A stretch of DNA of 64,000 nucleotides from JAKQEM01 sp964391185 (GCA_964391185.1 CAYMIX010000005.1:55546-119545), one strand, 5' to 3'; positions 8,959 through 17,545 are shown, counted from the stretch's first letter. The notes: generated by a model from the sequence alone, not told the origin. Program-made: numbers and translations.

Positions 8959-9047
8959 AGAACGAATGAGGGGAAAGCAGCTACAGCAGCAACAATAAGA
9001 AATGAAAGTAGGTACGCGAGGCCGGCGTTACGGGTATCACGCGACAA
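8955..9047 (-). CDS. Possible 30-aa membrane peptide (TTG start)
   Basis: This frame starts at TTG 9047, overlaps the end of the 94-aa gene by 11 nt and encodes one clear hydrophobic helix (AYLLSFLIVAAVAAFPSF). The same frame stays open further upstream with protein-like composition (VVGLPAVALGAKAGLFPPL). The region could therefore be a frameshifted C-terminus of the upstream gene rather than a separate peptide. Confidence 0.3.
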   Translation of the reverse strand: MSRDTRNAGLAYLLSFLIVAAVAAFPSFVL

Positions 9048-9321
9048 TTGAAGAGGGGGAAACAGTCCAGCCTTCGCCCCGAGGGCTACGGCCGGCAGGC
9101 CGACGACACGTCACAGTGCATCCGAGCGTTTGCAATTTGCGTTGCACAGACGCATTGCGAAACACAGATGGCAATAAGACCGTTACGCCTGATGGACTCG
9201 GACAATGATTCATCCAGGCGACGATGTCTTCTAAGTGTGTGTTCGTTGAACAATCGATCACAATTCCTGCTGCTCGAGTGTCGGGGGAGTGCCCATGAGC
9301 GAGACAGGGGAGTGTCGTCAT
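9037..9321 (-). CDS. 94-aa uncharacterised protein
   Basis: A small protein starting MTTLPCLAHG and containing AGIVIDCSTNTHLEDIVAWM, then VTVLLPSVFRNASVQRKLQ. It resembles an alpha/beta fold segment but belongs to no family I recognise. TACACT at 9329-9334 ends 7 nt before the ATG at 9321, the same promoter-start geometry as many solid genes here. That is the main argument that it is real and that 9321 rather than 9345 is the start. The last 25 residues are arginine-rich and look out of frame; see the adjoining small ORFs. Confidence 0.45.
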   Translation of the reverse strand: MTTLPCLAHGHSPDTRAAGIVIDCSTNTHLEDIVAWMNHCPSPSGVTVLLPSVFRNASVQRKLQTLGCTVTCRRPAGRSPRGEGWTVSPSSIVA

Positions 9322-9370
9322 GGGATAGAGTGTACGCTCGTACACCCATCAATGCAAGAGCATCGCGTGA

Positions 9371-10300
9371 TTATTTCCCATGAAATTTTTTGTGAACTTC
9401 TTTCAGCTGAGGATTTGTTACATGTGTATAAATCTGCGTTGTAGAGAGATCTTTGTGGCCAAGCAATTCTTGAACGCTACGAAGGTCAGCACCGTTGCGC
9501 AGCAAGTCTGTTGCAAAGGAATGACGAAGTGTGTGCGGTGATGGATCGGTAACGATGCCCGCGGCCAACGCATATTTTTTCACGATGTTATAAATACTAA
9601 TGCGTGATAAGCGGAATTCTTCACCGGGTGGCATCACGTTTGTCGCGCGTTCTGGGTGACGAATAAAAAGAGGGGACAAGTGGTCGCTCCGGGAATCCAT
9701 ATACTTCCTGAGGGCATCGGCGGCTTTGTCGGATATAAACACCACACGGATCTTGCTGCGCTTTCCACGGACAGATATTTCACGCGTGTTGAAGTTCAGG
9801 TCTTTGACATTGAGTGAACGCAGCTCAGCCAAACGCAGACCCGTAGAGAAGAATAATTGGAGGATGGCCTTATCACGCTTACCATCGCGCTTCTCTATGT
9901 CTGGGGCTTCGAGTAAGCGCTGTAACTCCTCTGATGTGAGCACCTTTACCTGGCGCTGTTCTTCTTTGAATCGCTTAATTCGGTCCGGGGGATAGACGTC
10001 TAATTCCTCTTCCTGGACCAAATAACGCAGGAAAGCTCTTAAAACGGTTAGGTGGTGATTTCGGCTTCGTACAGCCATTTCTTTATTCTGACGCGTACGG
10101 AAGTCGGCGAGGGATTGCTTGTAATCACGTATGATATTTTTGTCGAATTGTTTTATCGATTTTACGGAAACTAATTTTAACATTAGATTTAGTGACTGAC
10201 GGTAATTGGTGATTGTGAGACGAGATTTATTTTCTTCCGTCTGTAAGAACTGTAAGTACCGCTCGATGGCCGAAGAGAGTGATGGAGGAGAAGGGGTCAT
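9371..10300 (-). CDS. XerC/XerD-type tyrosine recombinase
   Basis: A site-specific recombinase that would resolve chromosome dimers at dif. The 309-aa protein has an N-terminal SAM-like core-binding domain (about 8-100). The catalytic set is Arg156 (TGLRLAEL), His256-x-x-Arg259 (PHTLRHSFATDLL), His282 (GHKDLSTTQ) and the nucleophile Tyr291. A dif-like site lies 14 bp upstream of the start, overlapping the promoter (TAAGAT at 10310-10315). Only one Xer gene is in this window. Whether it acts alone, as XerS or XerH do, needs the rest of the genome. Confidence 0.93.
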   Translation of the reverse strand: MTPSPPSLSSAIERYLQFLQTEENKSRLTITNYRQSLNLMLKLVSVKSIKQFDKNIIRDYKQSLADFRTRQNKEMAVRSRNHHLTVLRAFLRYLVQEEELDVYPPDRIKRFKEEQRQVKVLTSEELQRLLEAPDIEKRDGKRDKAILQLFFSTGLRLAELRSLNVKDLNFNTREISVRGKRSKIRVVFISDKAADALRKYMDSRSDHLSPLFIRHPERATNVMPPGEEFRLSRISIYNIVKKYALAAGIVTDPSPHTLRHSFATDLLRNGADLRSVQELLGHKDLSTTQIYTHVTNPQLKEVHKKFHGK

Positions 10301-10314
10301 GAGTTCCGTATCTT

Positions 10315-10342
10315 ACTTAACATAATGCATTTTATGTTAACC
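10315..10342. other. dif-like Xer recombination site
   Basis: The 28 bp are ACTTAACATAA, a 6-bp centre TGCATT, and TTATGTTAACC. The E. coli dif sequence as I recall it (arms GGTGCGCATAA and TTATGTTAAAT, centre TGTATA) matches at 19 of 28 positions and 18 of 20 over the core. The two inner 9-bp arms (TTAACATAA/TTATGTTAA) are perfect inverted repeats. It sits directly upstream of an Xer recombinase gene and overlaps its -10 region. Confidence 0.75.
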
Positions 10343-10377
10343 GTTTAAATCGTGCAAGAGCATTTGCGGTGGTATTG

Positions 10378-10437
10378 TACGGAGTATGGACGTACAGAGG
10401 TTCGCATACATTCGTCCTTACATCCCTACTTCCGTAC
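10378..10437. repeat. Palindromic repeat, GTATGG family, divergent copy
   Basis: GTACGGAGTA at the left pairs with TACTTCCGTAC at the right, and an inner GGACG pairs with CGTCC. It resembles the repeats at 19702-19763 and 52770-52806. It lies between the SanA-like gene stop and the dif site and may act as a 3' hairpin for the SanA-like gene. Confidence 0.45.
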
Positions 10438-11148
10438 CTACGATGTGCGGGCGGGCAGATCTGGCAGTACAACATCGAAGTAGAGCAGATAATAGAGATA
10501 CGCGAGAACCTCTCGGGTGATACTGCGTTGCTCACTTTGTTCTGGTGGGCGGTCTGCAGCAGAGACCGTATCGAGCGCCGACCATCCTTGACGCCAGGCC
10601 AAAAGCTCGATTCGTGCTAGATGATACTGATCACTTATCGCAACAACCGACTCACAATCGAGTGTCAAGTTCCGCGTATTTGCAATATTTTCCCATGTTG
10701 AGTGCGACTGGTCCTCTATTGTGATGTCAGTCCCCTTCACACCATTTTCAGTTGCGAGTGCGCGCATAACATCTGCTTCACTCGTGCGCACCCCACTCCC
10801 CTTTCCTCCGCTGAGGATAAGCCTCTTGATAACCCCTTTTTTGTAAAGCTCTACTGCAGCCTCTACGCGTCGTTTTATGGCAGGGCCTGGCAAATTCTGA
10901 CCGTAAACAGCTGCTCCGAACACAATGGCACAATCAGCTGGAAGCTCCGCTGTTCCATCAAATGTGGAATAGACCATCGCATACGCAAAGATGACTATCA
11001 CAACAAAGCCGAGCACGGCGACAAGCATGCTCATGAGAGCAACATGCAGCAGCCGAACAGGAAGAGGAGCGCCCTGAGTCACGGTCAATAAGGAACGACA
11101 GATATGTGCGATGGAATATTGGGGAGATCGCTTTGCCATGGTGGCCAC
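10438..11148 (-). CDS. SanA/YdcF-like DUF218 membrane protein
   Basis: The DUF218 family (SanA, ElyC, YdcF) is linked to envelope integrity and polysaccharide-carrier metabolism; the biochemical reaction is not settled. The product (236 aa from ATG 11148) has a basic N-terminus, one membrane helix (about 33-58) and the family core DCAIVFGAAVYGQNLPGPA followed by R.EAAVELYKKG and LILSGG. An ATG at 11139 is equally possible. Either start overlaps the upstream gene by 55-64 nt, so TTG/GTG codons near 11085 are also candidates. It is third in the pgk-anchored transcription unit. Confidence 0.8.
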   Translation of the reverse strand: MATMAKRSPQYSIAHICRSLLTVTQGAPLPVRLLHVALMSMLVAVLGFVVIVIFAYAMVYSTFDGTAELPADCAIVFGAAVYGQNLPGPAIKRRVEAAVELYKKGVIKRLILSGGKGSGVRTSEADVMRALATENGVKGTDITIEDQSHSTWENIANTRNLTLDCESVVAISDQYHLARIELLAWRQGWSALDTVSAADRPPEQSEQRSITREVLAYLYYLLYFDVVLPDLPARTS

Positions 11149-12689
11149 TGTTTTACTTCCACACGTTCTACCTCTGGCATATTACGCAAAATACGCAGTG
11201 CATCTTCCCGTGGTTGTCCTGCCACTTTCTCTCGGACATTTTTGCCAAAGAGTGCGCCGGTTGGCGAAAGTGGATCGAGGATATATTCCTCCGTTCCCGT
11301 AAGATCGACCGTAAGCTTTATCCATGTAAGCGCATCGTCGTAATCGATAACGTGTGCGACCATGTGATCGCGCTCGAGTTGATCATCAATAAGCTGCCGC
11401 CCTTCACGAACGTGGGATTTTAGCTCTTGCAACAGCATTGCCAAAATTGCATCTGCATCATACGCAAAAATGGTGTAATCAATACTACCTTCAATAGGAA
11501 CTGAATTAACTTCTTTTCCAATAGAATCCGTCGGCAATACGATATTGTTATACGTTAACTTAATAAGCGCATCGTAACGTGCGTCAATAAGGAGGGTGAG
11601 ATACTGCCCCGGATGTTCTGCGTTATATTCCTTTTGACGTTTTTCAGCTTCAATCTTGGCTGCAGCGAGCAGCTCTTGTTCGAGTCGTTTCTGCGCGAGG
11701 TCTAAATCTTCCTGACGCAAAACGGTGCGATAGGCCGTTGTTCCTCCCACACCAGCTGAACGATTCTCACCATAGACTAACGGTCGTTCTTCGGCTGATA
11801 AACCTGGAATTTCCCATTTGAGGCCCGAAGGAACATTCCCACGATCACCAATAATTTGTCCGTACAAATCGAGGTCTTCGGCTTCTGCGCGGACAGTTAC
11901 TTCTTTGCCCGCATCCACTATTGCATAATCGAGAATACGAAAAATCATTCCCGCCTGATTGGAAAAACGCGTTCCAGGACGCAGGGAATACGTCTCGCCC
12001 GCTTTATTGATGACAGTCATTTGCAGCTTGGATGATTGTCCGATGAATTCCTTACTGATGTGCTCGAAGTTCATTTTCTTCGTCATTTTGATCGTAAACG
12101 GAATCAGCGGCATGCGCCGTACGCGATCGGACACCTGCACTGTTGCACCAGACTGCACGAGGAAAATATTCACCGTCTGGCTGACTGCTTCCTGGCGTGG
12201 CTTCACATACACATCCGCTGAAGGCAGCAATTTGAATACGACAATGTAGAAGAGGAGAACGCTTAACCCTGCCAGCGAGAAGATGCGTATCTTCGGAACA
12301 GACAAAAGCCCCATACGTTGGAGCTGAGACTTCAGTTGTTGTCGCCACAGTTGTGGCGAGAACATACGCATCGCCTCATTCAATTTGGGATGACCATGTA
12401 AGAGCGCACGAACATGTTTGGTTCTGTCGAGAACGCGGAATCCATGTGAGCGCGCCTCCGCAGCTATTGCTGGATGTTTGGTGGCAATACGAACTCTCTG
12501 ACGGATTTTTTTGGCTTCCGTCAGAAATTGTGTGCGTACTTCCGGTTGAGCAATTAGTTCAATTTCACGCCCAGAAAGTATCAGGAGTATTTCCCCATCA
12601 CTTTTGAGTAACCGTTGTGTGAACGCGTTCCATGCTTCACCTTCTTGAGGATATACAACATGGAGCGACGATGCGGATGATGAAGACAT
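11085..12689 (-). CDS. Large single-pass membrane protein, baseplate-J-like
   Basis: A 534-aa protein of unknown function. A cytoplasmic alpha/beta-looking N-domain (1-135; EILLILSGREIELIAQPEVR, RVRIATKHPAIAAEARSHGF) precedes one helix (about 137-157). The large extracytoplasmic region contains GGTTAYRTVLRQEDLDLAQK, then a C-terminal repeat-like motif DALRILRNMPEVERVEV. Similar CPR proteins are often labelled baseplate-J/gp47-like; I treat that as a weak label. It starts 32 nt after the pgk stop and precedes the SanA-like gene, so all three probably share the pgk promoter. Confidence 0.65.
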   Translation of the reverse strand: MSSSSASSLHVVYPQEGEAWNAFTQRLLKSDGEILLILSGREIELIAQPEVRTQFLTEAKKIRQRVRIATKHPAIAAEARSHGFRVLDRTKHVRALLHGHPKLNEAMRMFSPQLWRQQLKSQLQRMGLLSVPKIRIFSLAGLSVLLFYIVVFKLLPSADVYVKPRQEAVSQTVNIFLVQSGATVQVSDRVRRMPLIPFTIKMTKKMNFEHISKEFIGQSSKLQMTVINKAGETYSLRPGTRFSNQAGMIFRILDYAIVDAGKEVTVRAEAEDLDLYGQIIGDRGNVPSGLKWEIPGLSAEERPLVYGENRSAGVGGTTAYRTVLRQEDLDLAQKRLEQELLAAAKIEAEKRQKEYNAEHPGQYLTLLIDARYDALIKLTYNNIVLPTDSIGKEVNSVPIEGSIDYTIFAYDADAILAMLLQELKSHVREGRQLIDDQLERDHMVAHVIDYDDALTWIKLTVDLTGTEEYILDPLSPTGALFGKNVREKVAGQPREDALRILRNMPEVERVEVKQWPPWQSDLPNIPSHISVVPY

Positions 12690-12721
12690 GGAAGATGCAA
12701 ATTCAGAAAACCGTTACAACT

Positions 12722-13918
12722 TTACGCAGCCAACGCCTGCAACGATGGAAGTTCTTTTCCCGAAACGAAATCGAGCATTGCGCCACCGCCCGTACTCACG
12801 AACGTGTATGCGGACATATCGAGTTGATACTTTGTGTGTGCATCGATGGTATCGCCACCACCAATAATCGTGATGACGTTATGACCTGCCGCAGTATGCA
12901 TCGCCTTCGCAATTTTTTTCGAGCTCTCTGCGAAGTGCACATTCTCATACATACCAAGTGGTCCATTCCATACGACTGTTTGAGAATCTTGGATGAGGTG
13001 CGCGTACTTATCCGCTGTCTTTGGACCGATATCGTAAATAGCGTGATTGCCAATTTTCCCGCGGTGAAGATCTAACTCTGCTGGAGCTGCTGCATCAGGA
13101 TTTTCTGCAACGATAGCGTCTGTTGGTAGGTGAATGAGTGCATTACCGTCTTTGCCACTTTTCTTGAGCATTGCTTTTGCCTGGTCTGCAAACGATTCCT
13201 CATACAACGAGGACCCAACATCGATACCACTGGCTGCGATAAATGTATTTGCAATCGCTCCACCAAGGAGAATGTGATCCCCCTTATGCATAAAGAATTC
13301 GATGACGGGTACTTTGGTTTCCATTTTTGCTCCACTAATAATGAGTGTAAGCGGACGTTTTGGATGATCAACGACAAGTGAAAGATTCTTCACCTCCTGC
13401 GCGAGTTGCAATCCCATATATGCTGGAAGCAATTTCGCCACCGATGTCATACTCGCATGCTTTCTGTGCGCATTAGAGAATGCATCATTCACATAGATAT
13501 CTGCATACGATGCTAACTCTTTCGCAAACTCTTCGTCGTTTGATTCTTCGCGTGCGTCGTAACGCAAGTTTTCGAGCAGCAATACCTGACCAGGTGATAG
13601 GTTGTCCACCATCGTTTTTGTGACAAGACCCGTACACGACGTTGCAAACTCTATCGTGCACCCAAGCTCACGCTCGAGAACAAGGACTAAGGGCTTCTGG
13701 CTAAATTCCGGAACCACTTTTCCTTTTGGGCGATCTTGGTGAGCCATAATAATGAGTGCTGCTCCATGATCGAGTATGTAACGCATTGTTGGCACTAGGG
13801 CATCAATACGTGAGGTATCAGTCACGCGTCCATCTTCGAGTGGAACATCAAATCCAGCACGCAGCAAAACTTTTTTCCCGTCAAGATCTGCCTCTTCAAT
13901 TGAATGATAATTCGGCAT
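12722..13918 (-). CDS. pgk: Phosphoglycerate kinase
   Basis: Transfers phosphate from 1,3-bisphosphoglycerate to ADP in glycolysis. The 398-aa product has the N-terminal substrate signature VLLRAGFDVPLEDG..TD.SRIDA, the nucleotide-loop lysine region, and the C-terminal GGGDTIDA and STGGGAMLDFVSG motifs. The ATG at 13918 (MPNYHSIEEADL) was chosen over the longer frame because an extended -10 (TGGTACACT, hexamer 13925-13930) ends 6 nt upstream. The gene diverges from the WecA-like gene across only 22 bp. Family length and motifs are normal. Confidence 0.96.
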   Translation of the reverse strand: MPNYHSIEEADLDGKKVLLRAGFDVPLEDGRVTDTSRIDALVPTMRYILDHGAALIIMAHQDRPKGKVVPEFSQKPLVLVLERELGCTIEFATSCTGLVTKTMVDNLSPGQVLLLENLRYDAREESNDEEFAKELASYADIYVNDAFSNAHRKHASMTSVAKLLPAYMGLQLAQEVKNLSLVVDHPKRPLTLIISGAKMETKVPVIEFFMHKGDHILLGGAIANTFIAASGIDVGSSLYEESFADQAKAMLKKSGKDGNALIHLPTDAIVAENPDAAAPAELDLHRGKIGNHAIYDIGPKTADKYAHLIQDSQTVVWNGPLGMYENVHFAESSKKIAKAMHTAAGHNVITIIGGGDTIDAHTKYQLDMSAYTFVSTGGGAMLDFVSGKELPSLQALAA

Positions 13919-13924
13919 GGTCGC

Positions 13925-13934
13925 AGTGTACCAT
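13925..13934. promoter_or_regulatory. Overlapping divergent -10 elements, pgk and WecA-like gene
   Basis: On the minus strand TACACT (13925-13930) ends 6 nt before the pgk ATG. On the plus strand TACCAT (13929-13934) ends 6 nt before the ATG at 13941. The two hexamers overlap by 2 bp inside a 22-bp intergenic gap, so both -35 regions would lie in the opposite gene's coding sequence and both messages would be leaderless. Confidence 0.6.
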
Positions 13935-13940
13935 ATACTT

Positions 13941-15005
13941 ATGCTCGACTTCCCTCTCGTGACCACTCCCCTCCTGGCATTTGTAGTTGCGATGACTCTC
14001 CATATCATTGCCTTGCAACTATTTCCACGATGGACGTTGTTAGATTTTCCTGAGCGGTACGGGCTAAAGCGCGCACGACTCCCCTACCCCACCGGCATTC
14101 TCGCATTCATCGTATTTTTGCTGATATTTCCGCTGACACAAGCCATCATTGACCGCAGTGCCCTGGGAACATTGATTGCGGTGATTATCCTCGGCATCAC
14201 GTGTTTCATCGATGACCGTCGCCAGCTCCCCGCGATCGTCCGGTTGTTTATCCAAGCATTGTGCGCATTTATCGTCGTATGGTCGGGAGATTGCACCGGC
14301 GGACGCGTGTGTTCCATCACTAATCCTTTCGAAGGATTTATGGGCGGACCGATCATTGACCTCAATGGAATGATGCCGATGCTTGCGATAGGCGTGACAA
14401 TGCTTTGGCTCATGATTACAACAAACGCCTTAAACTGGTTTGATGGAATTCCGGGACAAGTAAGTACCATCTCTATAATTGGCTTTAGTACGATTGGATT
14501 TCTCTCGTTAAGTGACCGTGTGGATCAACCAGAGCTCGCACTCCTCGCATTCTGCCTCGCAGGAATCGCTCTTGGATGCTTGCTCTTCGATTTCCCGCCG
14601 CCTCGTGTCGTCATGGGTGATAGTGGCTCGATGTTTTTTGGCCTCATGCTCGGTATCCTCACAGTTTACGCAGGTGGAAAAGTTGCGACGGCATTCCTTG
14701 TCCTTGGAGTACCTATCATTGATTTACTCTTCGTCATCATCAAACGAGTCACCGAAGGTCGGTCCCCTTTCAAAGGAAGTATGTCTGGCGAGCACCTACA
14801 TCACCGTTTGCAAGAACGTGGATGGCCATCAAGATCCATTATCGGATTAACTGCATCGATCGGGTTAACGTTTGGTGGAACAGCACTTTTCTTGAATACA
14901 TTCGGTAAACTTATAGCTGCGGTCATTCTCTTAGTCGTAATGCTTATATTATGGCTCTATAGTTCGCCATCTAAGTCAACAAAGCATCGTGTTACGAAAC
15001 AGTAA
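13941..15005 (+). CDS. WecA/TagO-like undecaprenyl-phosphate sugar-1-P transferase
   Basis: A polytopic membrane enzyme of the MraY/WecA superfamily. It is expected to load a sugar-1-phosphate from a UDP-sugar onto undecaprenyl phosphate, starting a cell-surface polysaccharide or teichoic-acid-like polymer. The 354-aa protein has about 10 helices, the catalytic loops DDR (FIDDRRQLP), NALNWFDGIPGQ and VVMGDSGSMFFG, and the terminal HLHHRL box. The HLHHRL box and the lack of MraY-specific loops favour WecA/TagO over MraY. The ATG at 13941 was chosen over 13917 because of a TACCAT -10 ending 6 nt before it. Confidence 0.88.
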   Translation: MLDFPLVTTPLLAFVVAMTLHIIALQLFPRWTLLDFPERYGLKRARLPYPTGILAFIVFLLIFPLTQAIIDRSALGTLIAVIILGITCFIDDRRQLPAIVRLFIQALCAFIVVWSGDCTGGRVCSITNPFEGFMGGPIIDLNGMMPMLAIGVTMLWLMITTNALNWFDGIPGQVSTISIIGFSTIGFLSLSDRVDQPELALLAFCLAGIALGCLLFDFPPPRVVMGDSGSMFFGLMLGILTVYAGGKVATAFLVLGVPIIDLLFVIIKRVTEGRSPFKGSMSGEHLHHRLQERGWPSRSIIGLTASIGLTFGGTALFLNTFGKLIAAVILLVVMLILWLYSSPSKSTKHRVTKQ

Positions 15006-15064
15006 AATTTCCGTATATATCTGTGTCAGGCAACCATTTGATTGCCACTTTCCCTCTTACTCTT

Positions 15065-15931
15065 ATGCGTACTACACGCACTATTAGTTACCTCATCGCA
15101 GGATCGATGATGTTAACACCACTTACGTCGCTTGCTGCGACGGCAAAGGCAACGGCTGTAACCAAGCCAGCTGCTACAACAACGAGCGACGAAGCTCTCA
15201 CGGAAGACGTGCTTTTGGACCTCATTGAGGACGGCGCTTCCAGTCCAGCCATGATGGATCGTGGAGGTGGAGGTTACGGGATTATTACACCTAGCTATGG
15301 TGGCGGTGTTACCGTTGATGGATCTATCACCAAGGAAGTCACACCAGACTTCATCGCGATCAACGCATATTGCGACAGCGGCAAAAAGGCTTCTCGCGAA
15401 ACAGCACGTGATGCCTTGAACCAGCTCTACACCGATATCAAGAATATCGTCGGTAACGACGGTCGTGTTCGCCGCCAGGGTTCTCCCTCTGTGTATCCAT
15501 ACTATGGACCAGCAGGCGAAGAAACAGATGCATACACAGCCAACATGAGCTTGTTCATTCGCCTAACAAATCAGTCCGCTGGACTTCGCATTGCAGACGC
15601 CATTGAGGCTAAAGGTTGCTCCGTTAGCTGGGATGTTCGCCTTATCGACACTCAGTCACTTGAGCTCGATCAGATCGACACACTTCTTGCACGCTTAAAC
15701 AAGCGCAAGGCTGTATTCGAAAAGTTACTCGGCAAGAAGCTTACAAATGTTGTTGGAGCTTCCCTCAGCACATGGGTAGATAGCTACGGCACATACGATC
15801 CAGAGACGAACAAAGTGGAAGCTACGACATCACTCTCTGTGACATACCAACTCACTGGCCGCACAACTATTACAAACCCACGCCCGCTTCCTGTTGAGCG
15901 CGCTAAGCCAGCTACTACACCAAAGGGCTGA
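15065..15931 (+). CDS. Secreted SIMPL/DUF541-like protein
   Basis: A 288-aa protein with a cleavable-looking signal peptide (MRTTRTISYLIAGSMMLTPL..ASLAAT region). A linker rich in Thr, Ala and Gly follows, then a domain beginning VTVDGSITKEVTPDFIAINA. Its alternating strand-helix pattern (GKKASRETARDALNQLYTDI) is what I expect of SIMPL/DUF541 proteins. Function is unknown; the family is periplasmic or extracellular. An upstream in-frame start at 15023 would place the signal peptide internally, so 15065 is preferred. A strong terminator follows. Confidence 0.6.
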   Translation: MRTTRTISYLIAGSMMLTPLTSLAATAKATAVTKPAATTTSDEALTEDVLLDLIEDGASSPAMMDRGGGGYGIITPSYGGGVTVDGSITKEVTPDFIAINAYCDSGKKASRETARDALNQLYTDIKNIVGNDGRVRRQGSPSVYPYYGPAGEETDAYTANMSLFIRLTNQSAGLRIADAIEAKGCSVSWDVRLIDTQSLELDQIDTLLARLNKRKAVFEKLLGKKLTNVVGASLSTWVDSYGTYDPETNKVEATTSLSVTYQLTGRTTITNPRPLPVERAKPATTPKG

Positions 15932-15935
15932 TCGT

Positions 15936-15969
15936 AGCTTTCAAGGTTTCAAGCTATTGAGCTATCAAG
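15936..15969. repeat. 34-nt interspersed repeat, copy 2
   Basis: Same 34-nt block as 5363-5396 (31 of 34 identical, same orientation). It lies directly after a plus-strand stop codon at a convergent junction and immediately precedes a terminator hairpin. Confidence 0.7.
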
Positions 15970-16000
15970 GGGCGTCCGCAAAGGGCGCCCTTTATTATTT
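15970..16000 (+). terminator. Rho-independent terminator after the SIMPL-like gene
   Basis: GGGCGTCC (15970-15977) pairs with GGGCGCCC (15983-15990), with one G.U pair and the loop GCAAA. The T-rich tail TTTATTATTT follows. The tail overlaps the stop codon of the convergent M23 gene. Confidence 0.85.
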
Positions 16001-17500
16001 TATGTGTTCCATCGGCTTACTCATGACCTTGTACGGCTCGATCATAATCACCACCGTACGAGTACCACGTGGGAGCATTTTCACCGTCGCCACACCATTT
16101 TCAAAATCGAGACCTGAGAGAACTGGCGGATTGAATTCCGCTTCTCCGTACGCGGTACGCATATAAATATCTTTCTCAAGCACGCTTCCGCTCACACGAT
16201 TCCCACTCGCATCGAGCAATGTGAGACGAACACTTTCCCACTCACGACCTGTGTACTGACGATCATGCTGAATGTCGATCGTTGCAACGGTCGCTGTCGA
16301 CTGCGGAACAACGAGTACTGGAGCAGATTCCTTAGTTGGTACTGGATCAGTCGTTGCTACAACAGTTTGTGTCTTCACAACAGGGTTTGCTGGCGTACTC
16401 GAACGAGCACTGGATGAAACAGTAGCAACAGCGACTGTTGTCGTAGGCGTCGTTCCAAGCTTCGCTACGCGTTGTGCACGACGTTGGGCAGTTGTCATTG
16501 CAGTTGTGCGAGTAGTTTTGGATGGAGTTTTTGAATCTGTGTTCTTCGCAATGGCAGGAGCATCCATCTTGTACTTCGCCGCAGGATAATTCGCCTGAAC
16601 CAGCAGGAGCGGATTGACGGAATATTCATAACCGCGCTCTTTGTGAAGTCCTGCATTAATCGCCTGGGCAGTATTCATACCAGCTGCATTTGCTTCGGTA
16701 TAACTGAATGCCCAGTATGGATGCCATGGAGCTGTATCGCGATCGATCTGGAAGTGAAGATGGGGGCCAGTCGCAAATCCTGTTTTTCCAGAGAGACCAA
16801 TTTCCTGACCCTTCTGCACCGTCTCACCTTCCTTTACAAACTGTGCGCTTAAGTGAGCATACGAAGAGTGCAAGACTGTTTCATACTGAGGATTATCAGG
16901 GTCTGGCATATGTGGGTGACGGATCACAATCAGTAATCCGAATCCACTCGCATCGTTTGCAACACGCGTAACAACACCATTGGCGATGGCACGAATAGGT
17001 GTGCCTTGAGGTACGCGAATGTCTACACCGATATGGCTTCCATCTCCTTCTGAGCCAGTCTCATAGGAGCCCATGTGTCCGATAGAATACACATCACCCT
17101 CTGGTGCGTGATCGAAATCTTTCTTCTCTGTCGCTGAATTGTATGGAGGAAGTGGGATTAATAAATCCTTTGGCACCTGGCGAAATGTATGCTCTTCACC
17201 ATTACCGCCGTACGCAGACCAACGTGTGTAATCTGGCACAAGAGCAATAGGAGAAACCGTTCCCGTATATGTAATCAATGTATCGTCGTACTGACCCAAG
17301 GCTGCTTTCCAGAATGCATACCAACCATGTTGCCCCATCATGTTTCCCGAGATAAACGCAACAAGAGAAAATGCAGCAACAATGAATGAAGACTTCTGCT
17401 TCATGTATCCTATCGTCTGCTTAGGCAGATCTTTTCGGATGCGCAGGTGTTTGCGTGCAAAACCCGCTTTCTTTGCCGTCGTAAGTCGCATACGCTTCAT
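15995..17500 (-). CDS. Membrane-anchored M23 peptidase with C-terminal tail domain
   Basis: A LytM/M23-type zinc endopeptidase that cuts peptidoglycan cross-bridges or regulates such cleavage. The protein is about 501 aa. A very basic N-terminus and one helix (about residues 34-55) are followed by the M23 domain with HIGVDIRV (zinc His and Asp) and PHLHFQ (HxH). Both zinc motifs are intact, so it should be catalytic. A Thr/Ser/Val-rich linker then leads to a beta-rich C-terminal domain (YTGREWESVRLTLLDASGNR). ATGs at 17500 and 17491 are both possible. The gene diverges from the TsaE-HD gene across 45 nt. Confidence 0.9.
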   Translation of the reverse strand: MKRMRLTTAKKAGFARKHLRIRKDLPKQTIGYMKQKSSFIVAAFSLVAFISGNMMGQHGWYAFWKAALGQYDDTLITYTGTVSPIALVPDYTRWSAYGGNGEEHTFRQVPKDLLIPLPPYNSATEKKDFDHAPEGDVYSIGHMGSYETGSEGDGSHIGVDIRVPQGTPIRAIANGVVTRVANDASGFGLLIVIRHPHMPDPDNPQYETVLHSSYAHLSAQFVKEGETVQKGQEIGLSGKTGFATGPHLHFQIDRDTAPWHPYWAFSYTEANAAGMNTAQAINAGLHKERGYEYSVNPLLLVQANYPAAKYKMDAPAIAKNTDSKTPSKTTRTTAMTTAQRRAQRVAKLGTTPTTTVAVATVSSSARSSTPANPVVKTQTVVATTDPVPTKESAPVLVVPQSTATVATIDIQHDRQYTGREWESVRLTLLDASGNRVSGSVLEKDIYMRTAYGEAEFNPPVLSGLDFENGVATVKMLPRGTRTVVIMIEPYKVMSKPMEHIK

Positions 17501-17545
17501 GTGGAGTGTGGTGTGTATATTCAATGAATATAATATCATTTTTAT

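Noticed and set aside
9048..9383. 111-aa plus-strand ORF opposite the 94-aa gene
   Set aside because: No promoter or start context and Arg/Cys-rich composition. The minus-strand frame has the promoter geometry seen elsewhere.
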